Shown here one piece after another: positions 1-9,139 of a DNA stretch of 36,347 nucleotides; the stretch's first letter is position 1; every line of letters begins with the position of its first letter. Under the pieces are notes generated by a model, which worked only from the letters and a program-made list of their open reading frames with translations, was not told the DNA's origin and searched no databases. The translations under genes were made by a program, and so were the position numbers. Origin of the DNA: JAIYDJ01 sp031398695 (GTDB lineage Bacteria > Pseudomonadota > Alphaproteobacteria > Rhodobacterales > Rhodobacteraceae); the NCBI GenBank assembly GCA_031398695.1, contig JANNNU010000060.1, positions 1-36,347 of the forward strand. Direction: 5' to 3'.

Positions 1-2134
<2,134 letters not shown>

Positions 2135-2309
2135 AGGGATCGTCACCTTTCATCGTGTCTGGCGCGCGTCCCGTCGGGCCACGGGGGCGCACCGCATGCG
2201 AAGCAGGGGGTAAAGGTCCAATTCATGCCGCCCGTCCCGCAGGGCAGCTCCCGAACCTGTCCCGCGCCTGGGGATACGCTTTCGCGAAAGCCCATCCCAA
2301 GACGCAAGT

Positions 2310-2348
2310 GGCTGGGCCCCGGAAACCCCGGACCCAGCCTTTTCTTTT
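2310..2348 (+). terminator. Terminator-like hairpin with T-tract on the plus strand in the rplL-rpoB gap
   Basis: GGCTGGG (2310-2316) pairs with CCCAGCC (2333-2339), with weaker pairing inside, and is followed by TTTTCTTTT at 2340-2348. The T-tract is on the plus strand, antisense to rplL and rpoB. Read on the minus strand the same hairpin has no U-tract, so it would act there at most as a pause, processing or attenuation structure. The sequence is clear; the function is inferred. Confidence 0.5.
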
Positions 2349-2353
2349 GATCA

Positions 2354-2368
2354 GGGGCGCAGCGCCCC
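2354..2368 (-). other. GC hairpin just after the rplL stop codon
   Basis: GGGGCG and CGCCCC pair around a three-base loop, nine bases past the rplL stop. There is no U-tract on the minus strand, so it is not a standard intrinsic terminator. It may protect the rplL 3' end or contribute to the drop in expression between rplL and rpoB, as known for this junction in enterobacteria. Confidence 0.35.
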
Positions 2369-2376
2369 CGCAAAGA

Positions 2377-2754
2377 TCACTTCAGCTCGACTTTGGCGCC
2401 AGCTTCTTCCAGCTTCTTCTTCAGGCCTTCGGCGTCGGTCTTGGAAATTGCTTCCTTGATCTTGCCGCCAGCCTCGACGAGGTCCTTGGCTTCTTTCAGG
2501 CCCAGACCGGTGATGGTGCGGACTTCCTTGATCACGTTGATCTTGTTCGGGCCGGCTTCCAGCAGCACGACGTCGAATTCGGTCTGCTCTTCAACCGGAG
2601 CGGCAGCCGCAGCAGCCGGACCGGCAGCCATCATGACGGCGCCACCGGCGGCCGGCTCGATGCCATACTTGTCTTTCAGGATGGTTTTCAGTTCCTGCGC
2701 CTGAAGAAGGGTCAGACCGACGATCTCTTCAGCCAGTTTGTTCAGATCAGCCAT
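2377..2754 (-). CDS. rplL: 50S ribosomal protein L7/L12
   Basis: This is the 125-residue stalk protein that binds translation factors as dimers carried on L10. It begins MADLNKLAEEIVGLTLLQAQ, followed by the Ala/Gly-rich hinge (about residues 36-53). The C-terminal domain contains LLEAGPNKINVIKEVR and GLGLKEAKDLVE, both hallmarks of the family. It lies 69 bases downstream of rplJ on the same strand. Length is normal for the family. Confidence 0.99.
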   Translation of the reverse strand: MADLNKLAEEIVGLTLLQAQELKTILKDKYGIEPAAGGAVMMAAGPAAAAAAPVEEQTEFDVVLLEAGPNKINVIKEVRTITGLGLKEAKDLVEAGGKIKEAISKTDAEGLKKKLEEAGAKVELK

Positions 2755-2823
2755 TTTACATTCCGTTCGTTAAGATGGGGGTTCCAACGAGGTGGGGCAA
2801 GCCCACGCAGGTCAAAGGATGCT

Positions 2824-3339
2824 TCAAGCGGCTTCCCGCTCCTCGATCGTGGTGAGGATGCTCGCGATGTTCGAGGCAGGCGCGCCAATGGCACCGGCGA
2901 TGGCAGAGGCGGGTGCGCCGATACAACCGACGATCTGAGCGATAAGCTCTTCACGCGAGGGCATCGTCGACACGGCTTTGACACCGGCGGCATCCAGAAC
3001 CTGATCGCCCATGGCCCCACCGAGGATAACGTATTTTTCGTTCCCCTTGGCATAGGCCTCGGTGACCTTCGCCGCAGCGACGGGGTCCTCCGAGTAGGCG
3101 AGCACGGTCATGCCCGTCAGCAGGTCACCCATCTTGAAACCGGGTTTCCCATCGAGGGCGATTCTGGCGAGCTTGTTCTTGGCAACGCGGACGGACCCGC
3201 CAACTTCGCGCATCTTGGCGCGCAGGTCCTGCATTTGTGCAACCGTCATACCTGCGTAGTGGGCAACGACCACGACGCCAGAGCTTGCGAAGATCTGGCC
3301 GAGTTCATCGACCACTTTCTCTTTTTCGGCTCTATCCAC
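2824..3339 (-). CDS. rplJ: 50S ribosomal protein L10
   Basis: L10 anchors the L7/L12 stalk to the ribosome. I start it at the GTG at 3339, giving 171 residues beginning MDRAEKEKVVDELGQIF. This fits the family length and places a GGAG ribosome site about seven bases upstream. The open frame continues further upstream, but that part overlaps the structured leader and does not look like L10. Conserved stretches include VVVAHYAGMTVAQM, LRAKMREVGGSVRVAKN and the C-terminal helix that carries L12. It is first in rplJ-rplL-rpoB, with a likely autoregulatory leader just upstream. Confidence 0.97.
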   Translation of the reverse strand: MDRAEKEKVVDELGQIFASSGVVVVAHYAGMTVAQMQDLRAKMREVGGSVRVAKNKLARIALDGKPGFKMGDLLTGMTVLAYSEDPVAAAKVTEAYAKGNEKYVILGGAMGDQVLDAAGVKAVSTMPSREELIAQIVGCIGAPASAIAGAIGAPASNIASILTTIEEREAA

Positions 3340-3356
3340 AGTTTCACTCCAAGTGT

Positions 3357-3410
3357 GGGGGTTGCCCCCCGGCTCATACAAGTGCCGGGTGAAACCCGAC
3401 ACGTTCGGGT
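3357..3410 (-). promoter_or_regulatory. Probable L10 autoregulatory leader (hairpin region upstream of rplJ)
   Basis: Directly upstream of the rplJ ribosome site, three hairpins can be drawn. GGGGG/CCCCC pairs 3357-3361 with 3365-3369. CCCGGC/GCCGGG pairs 3368-3373 with 3384-3389. ACCCGA/TCGGGT pairs 3394-3399 with 3405-3410. The first two share bases and are mutually exclusive, and the first abuts the Shine-Dalgarno. Bacterial rplJ leaders are known to bind L10(L12)4 for feedback control. Calling this an L10 leader rests on position and structure, not on a covariance-model match. The rest of the gap up to 3637 shows only poor promoter candidates. Confidence 0.5.
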
Positions 3411-3637
3411 CCGTGACAAGTCCCGAGCCAAAACCGCCCGAGGAAAACCCCGGCGATCGTCGCATCGAACCCCATCTCAGGAGGGAAATTAAGCGAGGTC
3501 ACCCCCGCACCCAACCGTCTCGGACAAAGTCTGGAGGCCCCCGCGACGAATCACGAGGAACAACCATTAAACGGGCGTATCGGATGCGCGCGGGAATGCC
3601 AAGCCCTGCTGCGCGCGGCAATGGCATAGTCCGTCGC

Positions 3638-4432
3638 TCAGGCCAGGTGCGGCTGCGCTGCGGCACCCAATCCACGCAGATTGCCCCGGCTGACCTGCTT
3701 CTTGAACTTGGCCCGCTTCCATTTGGAAAACAAGGGCCATTGGGCGATGTCAGACAGGGCAAAGGGCGTTACCCGGGTTGGATAGCCCTGCTCCCACAAC
3801 AGGAAGGGCAAAGAGATTTGGTCGCGGCGCGAAAAGCTTTGAAAATGGTCGAACCAGGTTTCGTTGAAGGCATCCGTGACCGGATCACCCATTTTCTGGA
3901 TCATCAGCGTATTGGTGAACAGGCCCTGACCGTGCGGAAATCCGGCGGCCTTGTAGTGCCGGACCTGGCGGCGGTAGTCGCTGCGGCTGATCTTGCCTTT
4001 GACCATGCACAACCGCGCCTCGCGGTAGGCACACTGGCGTTTGCCGTGGCTGAACAGATAGCGGCCGGTTGGCGCCTGACCGCCGTGGTCACGCTCGATC
4101 TCGGCCACGATCGCCTGCGGCAGCGTCGTCAGCATCGCGGAGTTGTCGATGTAGATCACCCAGTCATAACCCGCAAAGAACCGGTGCGGGCACATCTTGG
4201 CCAGCCTCGACATCCGACCCGGATCCGCCGACATCTCGGCATCCGGGCGCAGCAGGGTGACGCCGGGCAGGTTCAGCGCCGCGTGATCGGTGACGACCAT
4301 GCGGTCATAGCCGATCCCGGTTCCCGTGGCGGCTGGGTTCAGCGGTTCATGAAAACCAAAGTAGCAGGAATAGACCAGAATACGGGGGCCGATCTGCTGG
4401 CTTTCGGTGGGATCGAACGCCGCGTGTTTCAT
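3638..4432 (-). CDS. DUF616 (TOD1/MUCI70-like) glycosyltransferase-like protein
   Basis: This 264-residue soluble protein has no signal peptide. Marks of the DUF616 glycosyltransferase-like family are the acidic motif DWVIYIDNSAM, a CAYREARLC segment, AGFPHGQGLFTNTLMIQ, and RDQISLPFLLWEQG near the C-terminus. The last of these is a typical late motif of that family. The acceptor and donor are unknown. It begins at an ATG that overlaps the stop of a 26-codon upstream ORF (ATGA), suggesting translational coupling. It lies between the rplA terminator and the rplJ leader, an unusual place for a sugar-transfer gene. With several other glycosyltransferases in the window, a role in surface glycan synthesis is possible but not shown. 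Family assignment is from motif memory. Confidence 0.75.
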   Translation of the reverse strand: MKHAAFDPTESQQIGPRILVYSCYFGFHEPLNPAATGTGIGYDRMVVTDHAALNLPGVTLLRPDAEMSADPGRMSRLAKMCPHRFFAGYDWVIYIDNSAMLTTLPQAIVAEIERDHGGQAPTGRYLFSHGKRQCAYREARLCMVKGKISRSDYRRQVRHYKAAGFPHGQGLFTNTLMIQKMGDPVTDAFNETWFDHFQSFSRRDQISLPFLLWEQGYPTRVTPFALSDIAQWPLFSKWKRAKFKKQVSRGNLRGLGAAAQPHLA

Positions 4433-4509
4433 GCGCGCGCCCCCGGACGGCGCACGCCAACGCTGCGGCGCGACTGCCGTTCGGGCAGCCGCAGATCGCG
4501 GATCGTCAT
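4429..4509 (-). CDS. Putative 26-residue upstream ORF, coupled to the DUF616 gene
   Basis: An ATG at 4509 is preceded by AGGAG with a six-base spacer, a better ribosome site than that of the following gene. It opens a 26-codon frame beginning MTIRDLRLPERQ, very rich in arginine. It ends in a TGA that overlaps the ATG of the DUF616 gene (ATGA). It may be a leader peptide or translational coupler rather than a functional protein. It lies after the rplA terminator, so it would be the first coding element of a separate transcript. Confidence 0.5.
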   Translation of the reverse strand: MTIRDLRLPERQSRRSVGVRRPGARA

Positions 4510-4581
4510 GGTAAGCTCCTGCTCGTTACAGGTCTGATGCCTGCATTCGAGAAAAAGCTAACCACGGTTCGCAAACACCGC

Positions 4582-4608
4582 AAAGAAAAAGGCCGCCCAA
4601 AGGCGGCC
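4582..4608 (-). terminator. Intrinsic terminator after rplA
   Basis: On the minus strand GGCCGCC pairs perfectly with GGCGGCC (4591-4597 with 4602-4608) around a four-base loop, followed by TTTTTCTTT. It lies 43 bases past the rplA stop and should end the rplK-rplA transcript. This separates it from the DUF616 gene and rplJ-rplL-rpoB. Confidence 0.9.
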
Positions 4609-4651
4609 ATTCCCGAAATGTGTTGTTATTTTAGCGCTTTGCAGCCGGCTC

Positions 4652-5350
4652 TTAGCGGGCGGTCGCCGACGTGAGGTCGACCGAAACGCCCGGACCCATG
4701 GTCGAGGAGACCGAAACCTTGCGCAGGTAGGCGCCCTTGGATCCGGTCGGTTTCGCGCGCGACACCGCATCGACGAAGGCACGGATGTTCTCGGCCAGTT
4801 TCTGCTCGTCGAAAGACACCTTGCCGACACCGGCGTGGATCACGCCCGCCTTTTCGACCTTGAACTGCACTTCGCCGCCCTTGGCGTTGGTCACGGCGGT
4901 GGTCACATCCATCGTCACCGTGCCGACCTTGGGGTTCGGCATCAGGTTGCGCGGCCCGAGGATCTTGCCCAGACGACCAACCAGCGGCATCATGTCGGGC
5001 GTCGCGATGCAGCGGTCGAAGTTGATGTTGCCGGCCTGGATGTCCTGCATCAGCTCTTCGGCGCCCACGATGTCGGCACCCGCCGCCTTGGCCTCGTCGG
5101 CCTTGGCACCGCGTGCGAACACGGCGACGCGCACGGTTTTGCCCGTGCCATGCGGCAGGCTGACCACGCCGCGGACCATCTGGTCGGCGTGACGCGGGTC
5201 GACGCCCAGGTTCATCGCAACTTCGATGGTTTCATCGAACTTGGCAGTGGAGGCCTTTTTCAGCAGCGATACCGCTTCCTCGACCGTGATCAGGGACTTG
5301 CCGGCGACGACTTCCTGCGCCGCGCGCAGACGTTTTGCAATCTTTGCCAT
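4652..5350 (-). CDS. rplA: 50S ribosomal protein L1
   Basis: L1 forms the mobile stalk near the ribosomal E site and, in many bacteria, represses its own operon. The 232-residue protein begins MAKIAKRLRAAQEVVAGKSL. It contains the family stretches ATPDMMPLVGRLGKILGPRN and LMPNPKVGTVTMDV. Length is normal. It starts three bases after the rplK stop, so the two are co-transcribed and probably coupled. A strong terminator follows. Confidence 0.99.
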   Translation of the reverse strand: MAKIAKRLRAAQEVVAGKSLITVEEAVSLLKKASTAKFDETIEVAMNLGVDPRHADQMVRGVVSLPHGTGKTVRVAVFARGAKADEAKAAGADIVGAEELMQDIQAGNINFDRCIATPDMMPLVGRLGKILGPRNLMPNPKVGTVTMDVTTAVTNAKGGEVQFKVEKAGVIHAGVGKVSFDEQKLAENIRAFVDAVSRAKPTGSKGAYLRKVSVSSTMGPGVSVDLTSATAR

Positions 5351-5353
5351 GGT

Positions 5354-5806
5354 TTACCCCTTGATCTCGATGCCGCAGGACCGGGCAGAGCCCATGATGG
5401 TCTGCATCGCGGCTTCGATCGAGTTGGAATTCAAATCCTTCATCTTTGTCTCGGCGATGGTGCGGATCTGCGCGAGGGTGACCTTGCCGGCCACGGTGTG
5501 GCCCGGCTTGACCGATCCCTTGGCGCGGTTGCGCTTGCCGACCGGCGGCAGGCCAGCGGCCTGTTTCAGCAGGTAAGACGCGGGTGCCGTCTTGAATTCC
5601 AGGCTGAACGACTTGTCCTGATAATAGGTGATGATCACCGGGGTCGGCGTGCCGGGTGCGATGTCGGCGGTGCGCGCGTTGAATTCCTTGACGAACGCCA
5701 TGATGTTCAGGCCGCGCTGACCGAGCGCCGGACCCACCGGCGGGGACGGGTTGGCTTGACCCGCTTTGACTTGCAGCTTGAGGCTGCCGATAATCTTCTT
5801 GGCCAT
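5354..5806 (-). CDS. rplK: 50S ribosomal protein L11
   Basis: L11 binds the GTPase-associated centre of 23S rRNA. The 150-residue protein begins MAKKIIGSLKLQVKAGQANP, followed by the conserved SPPVGPALGQRGLNIM. The C-terminal rRNA-binding domain ends near MGSARSCGIEIKG. The C-terminus runs a few residues past the common 141-143. AAGGAGAGG is well placed before the ATG. It lies 107 bases downstream of nusG. Confidence 0.99.
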   Translation of the reverse strand: MAKKIIGSLKLQVKAGQANPSPPVGPALGQRGLNIMAFVKEFNARTADIAPGTPTPVIITYYQDKSFSLEFKTAPASYLLKQAAGLPPVGKRNRAKGSVKPGHTVAGKVTLAQIRTIAETKMKDLNSNSIEAAMQTIMGSARSCGIEIKG

Positions 5807-5841
5807 CTGGCCTCTCCTTGTTCACTGCGTCCGTCCGGAAT

Positions 5842-5871
5842 GGACCGGCCCGCGGTTTAGTGGTTCGGTCC
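5842..5871 (-). promoter_or_regulatory. Stem in the rplK leader, possible L1 control site
   Basis: GGACCG and CGGTCC (5842-5847 and 5866-5871) can pair in the nusG-rplK gap, about 36 bases before the rplK start. L1 is known to bind a structure upstream of rplK in other bacteria. The stem is visible; the link to L1 is inference. Confidence 0.25.
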
Positions 5872-5913
5872 GTCACACGGCACATGCCGGGCGCTCGCCT
5901 CCCACGCCTGCAC

Positions 5914-6447
5914 TCAGGACCCTTTGGTGACCTGAGTGAATTCCAACTCGACCGGCGTTGCGCGCCCAAAGATCGACACCGAGACCTTGAGCCGGCTGTG
6001 CCCTTCGTCGATCTCTTCGACCATGCCGTCGAACCCTTCGAACGGCCCGTCGGTGACCTTTACCTTTTCGCCGATGTCAAAGCGGATCAGGTTGCGCGGC
6101 GCTTCCAGTCCTTCCTCGACCCGGTTCAGGATCTGGTTCACCTCGGCATCGCGCATCGGCATCGGCTTGCCTTGCGGGCCGAGAAACCCGGTGACCCGGT
6201 TGATCGACGAAATCAGGTGGTAACCCTTGTTCGACATCTCCATCCGCACCAGTACGTAGCCGGGCATGAAGCGGCGTTCCGAGGTCACTTTCTTGCCGCG
6301 CCGCACCTCGAGCACTTCCTCGGTCGGCACGAGAACTTCGTCGATTTCGTCTTCCAGACCGGCTTCCGTCACGGCGGTCTTGATCTGTTCGGCAACCTTT
6401 TTCTCGAAATTCGAGAGGACGCTTACCGAATACCAACGCTTTGCCAT
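5914..6447 (-). CDS. nusG: Transcription termination/antitermination protein NusG
   Basis: NusG binds RNA polymerase and couples it to Rho or the ribosome. The 177-residue protein begins MAKRWYSVSVLSNFEKKVAE (NGN domain). The NGN core contains FMPGYVLVRMEM and VTGFLG. The C-terminal KOW domain contains GEKVKVTDGPFEGFDGMVEE. Length is normal. It follows secE after 178 bases that contain a bidirectional terminator-like hairpin, so part of its transcription may come from read-through or from a promoter of its own. Confidence 0.98.
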   Translation of the reverse strand: MAKRWYSVSVLSNFEKKVAEQIKTAVTEAGLEDEIDEVLVPTEEVLEVRRGKKVTSERRFMPGYVLVRMEMSNKGYHLISSINRVTGFLGPQGKPMPMRDAEVNQILNRVEEGLEAPRNLIRFDIGEKVKVTDGPFEGFDGMVEEIDEGHSRLKVSVSIFGRATPVELEFTQVTKGS

Positions 6448-6525
6448 GCCACGCCACCCTTGCCAGTGCCCCGGAACCCTGCCCGAGGAAGTCTTTTCAT
6501 TTCAGACGCTTGATGCGCCTTCCCC

Positions 6526-6572
6526 AACGAAAACAGCGCGCAACTCGAATCGTTGCGCGCCGGTTTTCTTTT
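6526..6572 (-). terminator. Bidirectional terminator-like hairpin between secE and nusG
   Basis: GCGCGCAAC (6536-6544) pairs perfectly with GTTGCGCGC (6552-6560) around a seven-base loop. On the minus strand it is followed by TGTTTTCGTT; on the plus strand by TTTTCTTTT (6564-6572). It can therefore work in both directions. It lies inside what is usually a single secE-nusG transcription unit, so it may be a leaky terminator or attenuator. Confidence 0.75.
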
Positions 6573-6625
6573 GGTCTGACCGGGCAATAGACCCCTGTCC
6601 CCCACATTTCAAGGGAAATCAGCGC

Positions 6626-6820
6626 CTAGAACGAGGCCAGGACCGCGGTGAGGCCGGACCGGATGGCCAGATCGACAAGGCTGAAGAACACCGCCGCCAG
6701 CGCGGCCATGATGAACACCATGATCGTGGTCAGCACGACCTCGCGCCGGGTCGGCCAGACGACCTTGGCCACTTCGGCGCGGACCTGCTGCATAAACTGA
6801 AGGGGGTTCGGGTTGGCCAT
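6626..6820 (-). CDS. secE: Preprotein translocase subunit SecE
   Basis: SecE is the small clamp subunit of the SecYEG translocon. I start it at the ATG at 6820, giving 64 residues beginning MANPNPLQFMQQVRAEVAKV. The conserved VVWPTRREVVLTT motif lies just before a single C-terminal membrane helix. This is the short, one-helix form typical of most bacteria outside the enterics. The frame stays open upstream but that part does not resemble SecE. Confidence 0.96.
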   Translation of the reverse strand: MANPNPLQFMQQVRAEVAKVVWPTRREVVLTTIMVFIMAALAAVFFSLVDLAIRSGLTAVLASF

Positions 6821-6848
6821 CGGCGCGATCTTTCGGTTGCTTGGTGGG

Positions 6849-6877
6849 CAAATACGCGGTTGGAGGCGGGAATTCAA
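6849..6877 (-). promoter_or_regulatory. Possible sigma-70 promoter for secE
   Basis: On the minus strand TTGAAT (6872-6877) and TATTTG (6849-6854) are separated by 17 bases, about 30 bases before the secE start. The -35 is fair and the -10 is poor. The position fits a start for the secE transcript. Confidence 0.35.
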
Positions 6878-6911
6878 GCGTGTTGGCGACGGCTTTGCCG
6901 AGGCGACCGAG

Positions 6912-6932
6912 GTGGGGGTTTCACACCCCCAC
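6912..6932. other. Strong hairpin between the permease gene and secE
   Basis: GTGGGGGT and ACCCCCAC form a perfect eight-base stem with a five-base loop, 37 bases past the permease stop and upstream of the possible secE promoter. No T-tract follows on either strand. It may mark the 3' end of the permease operon transcript, but it is not a textbook terminator. Confidence 0.4.
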
Positions 6933-6968
6933 ACCCCGATTGGATCGTCATGCCGATGTGAAAGCGGC

Positions 6969-8144
6969 CTAGCGATACGGGTCCGCCGCGTCGCGCATCC
7001 CGTCGCCCATAAAATTGAACGCGAGGATGACCAGGAACACCGGCAGCATCGGGTAAAGGAGCCACGGGTAGAAGGCCAGCACCGACACGTCGCGCGCCTC
7101 GGTCAACAAGATGCCCCAGCTGGTGATCGGCGGGCGCAGGCCGAGGCCCAGAAAGCTGAGCGCGGTTTCCCCCAGGATCATGCCGGGAATGGCCAGGGTG
7201 GCCGAGGCGATCAGATGCGACATGAAACCCGGAACGAGGTGGCGGCCGATGATGCGCGCGGACCCTGCCCCCATCAGTTGCGCCGCCAGCACGTAATCCT
7301 CTTCGCGCAGCGAAAAGAGCTTCGAACGGACAGCGCGGGCGAGCCCCGTCCAGTCCAGCAGACCGAGGATCATCGTGATGCCCAGATAAACCACGATCGG
7401 GCTCCACGTCACCGGCATGATGGCGGCCAGCGCCAGCCACAGCGGAATGCTGGGGATGGCCTGCAGCACCTCGATCACCCGCTGGGTGATCAGGTCGAAC
7501 ACCCCGCCGCGATATCCCGCGATGCCGCCGATCACGATGCCCAGAACGAAAGACAGGATGATGCCCAAAAGCCCGATGGTCAGCGAGATACGCGCACCGT
7601 AGAGCGTGCGCGACAGCATGTCGCGTCCCAGCCGGTCGGTGCCGAGCAGGAACGCCTGACCGCCTTCGGCCGGGCACATCAGATGCAGGTCGCCCTCGAC
7701 CAGCCCCCAGAATTCGTATGGTTCGCCGCGGCAGAAGAAGCGCAGCTTCTGCACGTCGGTCCGGTCCTCGGTGTAGACCCGCTGCAGGGTTTCCATGTCG
7801 AGTTCCATGGTGCGGCCATACACGTAGGGTCCGACGAAAGCACCGTCATGAAACAGCCGCACGCCCTGTGGCGGCGCGTGGATGAAATCGGTGTTGCGGG
7901 TTTGCAGGCCATAGGGGGCCAGAAACTCGACCACGAGGATCATCAGGTACATCGCCGCCAGGAAGATCGCCGAGATCAGCGCGAGACGATGCTTGCGGAA
8001 TTTCCACCACATCAGTTTGAGCTGCGAGGCGCCGTAGACCCGCTCCTGTTCGGCGGTCATCGCGGTGACGGACTGCGCGTCGAACGGCGCATCCGAGACA
8101 TAGTGCGGCAGCGGTGCGCCCGGCGCGGGAAGCCAGTTCGTCAT
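6969..8144 (-). CDS. Oligopeptide-type ABC transporter permease (OppC-like)
   Basis: This inner-membrane permease of the Opp/Dpp class has 391 residues. A short cytoplasmic N-terminus with WWKFRKHRLALIS leads into the first membrane helix. A long periplasmic segment follows (about residues 80-165), ending in the family motif LLGTDRLGRDMLSRTLYGAR. The remaining helices and the coupling loop around AAQLMGAGSARIIGRHLVP come next. FLGLGLRPPITSWG near the C-terminus is also typical. The extended periplasmic part makes it longer than usual OppC. It overlaps the preceding permease gene by four bases (ATGA). Substrate is probably a peptide or similar compound, but is unknown. Confidence 0.93.
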   Translation of the reverse strand: MTNWLPAPGAPLPHYVSDAPFDAQSVTAMTAEQERVYGASQLKLMWWKFRKHRLALISAIFLAAMYLMILVVEFLAPYGLQTRNTDFIHAPPQGVRLFHDGAFVGPYVYGRTMELDMETLQRVYTEDRTDVQKLRFFCRGEPYEFWGLVEGDLHLMCPAEGGQAFLLGTDRLGRDMLSRTLYGARISLTIGLLGIILSFVLGIVIGGIAGYRGGVFDLITQRVIEVLQAIPSIPLWLALAAIMPVTWSPIVVYLGITMILGLLDWTGLARAVRSKLFSLREEDYVLAAQLMGAGSARIIGRHLVPGFMSHLIASATLAIPGMILGETALSFLGLGLRPPITSWGILLTEARDVSVLAFYPWLLYPMLPVFLVILAFNFMGDGMRDAADPYR

Positions 8145-9139
8145 TTCGTGCTGCCTCCGGCCAGACGGATGCGCGGATCGAGGATGGCCAGCGCGATGTC
8201 GGACACCAGCACGCCGACCACCGTCAGAAAGGCGAGGAACATCAGGAACGAGCCTGCCAGATACATGTCCTGGCTTTGCAGCGCACGGATCAGCATCGGG
8301 CCAGTGGTTTCAAGCGACAGCACGATCGCGGTGATCTCGGCCCCCGAGATGATCGCAGGCAGGATCGAGCCGATGTCCGAGATGAAGAAGTTCAGCGACA
8401 TCCGCAGCGGGTATTTCACGAGGCTCTTGAACGGGGCCAGCCCCTTGGCGCGCGCGGTGGTGACGTACTGCTTTTGCAGCTCGTCCAGCAGGTTGGCGCG
8501 CAGGCGCCGGATCATGCCGGCCGTTCCCGCGGTGCCGATGATGATCACTGGGATCCAGATGTGTTCGAGGATCGAGCCGAACTTGGCCCATGACATCGAC
8601 TGGTCGACGAACTCCTTGTCCATCAGCCCGCCGATCGAAGTGCCGAACCAGATGTTGGCGAAATACATCAGGATCAACGCCATCATGAAGTTGGGGATCG
8701 CCAGCCCGACCAGACCCAGGAAGGTCAGGCCATAGTCGCCATAGCTGTACTGACGCGTCGCCGAATAGATGCCGATCGGAAACGCCACGGCCCAGGTGAA
8801 GGCGATGGTCACCACCGACACCAGGATCGTCAGCCACAGCCGGTCGCCGACCACTTCGCTGACCGGCAGGCGGTATTCGAACGAGTATCCGAAATCGCCC
8901 ACCAGCATGCCGCCCACCCAATGCAGATACCGGATCGGCATCGGCTGGTCGAAACCATAGCGCACGCGCAACTCTTCGACTTCAGCGAGATCGGCCTCTT
9001 CGCCAGCGGCCTTCAGTTCGGCGATGTAGCTTTCGAAATAATCCCCGGGGGGCAGTTCGATGATGGTGAAGACCAGCATCGAGATCAGGATCAAGGTTGG
9101 CACCATGACCAGACAGCGCCAAAGAATATAGCGGATCAT
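8141..9139 (-). CDS. Oligopeptide-type ABC transporter permease (OppB-like)
   Basis: This 332-residue membrane permease pairs with the OppC-like protein. The N-terminal helix reads MIRYILWRCLVMVPTLILIS, followed by the PPGDYFESYI stretch and RVRYGFDQPMPIRYLHW, both typical of a subgroup of these permeases. The cytoplasmic coupling segment is LLDELQKQYVTTARAKGLA and the C-terminus is LAILDPRIRLAGG. Its start overlaps the stop of the binding-protein gene by four bases, so the three genes form one operon. Confidence 0.93.
   Translation of the reverse strand: MIRYILWRCLVMVPTLILISMLVFTIIELPPGDYFESYIAELKAAGEEADLAEVEELRVRYGFDQPMPIRYLHWVGGMLVGDFGYSFEYRLPVSEVVGDRLWLTILVSVVTIAFTWAVAFPIGIYSATRQYSYGDYGLTFLGLVGLAIPNFMMALILMYFANIWFGTSIGGLMDKEFVDQSMSWAKFGSILEHIWIPVIIIGTAGTAGMIRRLRANLLDELQKQYVTTARAKGLAPFKSLVKYPLRMSLNFFISDIGSILPAIISGAEITAIVLSLETTGPMLIRALQSQDMYLAGSFLMFLAFLTVVGVLVSDIALAILDPRIRLAGGSTK

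Noticed and set aside
2155..3492. Plus-strand open frame across rplL and rplJ
   Set aside because: It lies antisense to two certain ribosomal protein genes and has no domain pattern.
6821..6968. A tRNA gene upstream of secE, as tRNA-Trp is found in many bacteria
   Set aside because: No cloverleaf, CCA end or anticodon arm can be drawn; only a simple hairpin is present.
6813..8735. 640-codon plus-strand open frame antisense to the permeases
   Set aside because: Composition is rich in His, Arg and Gln, typical of the mirror of membrane-protein codons; the permease reading on the minus strand is conserved.
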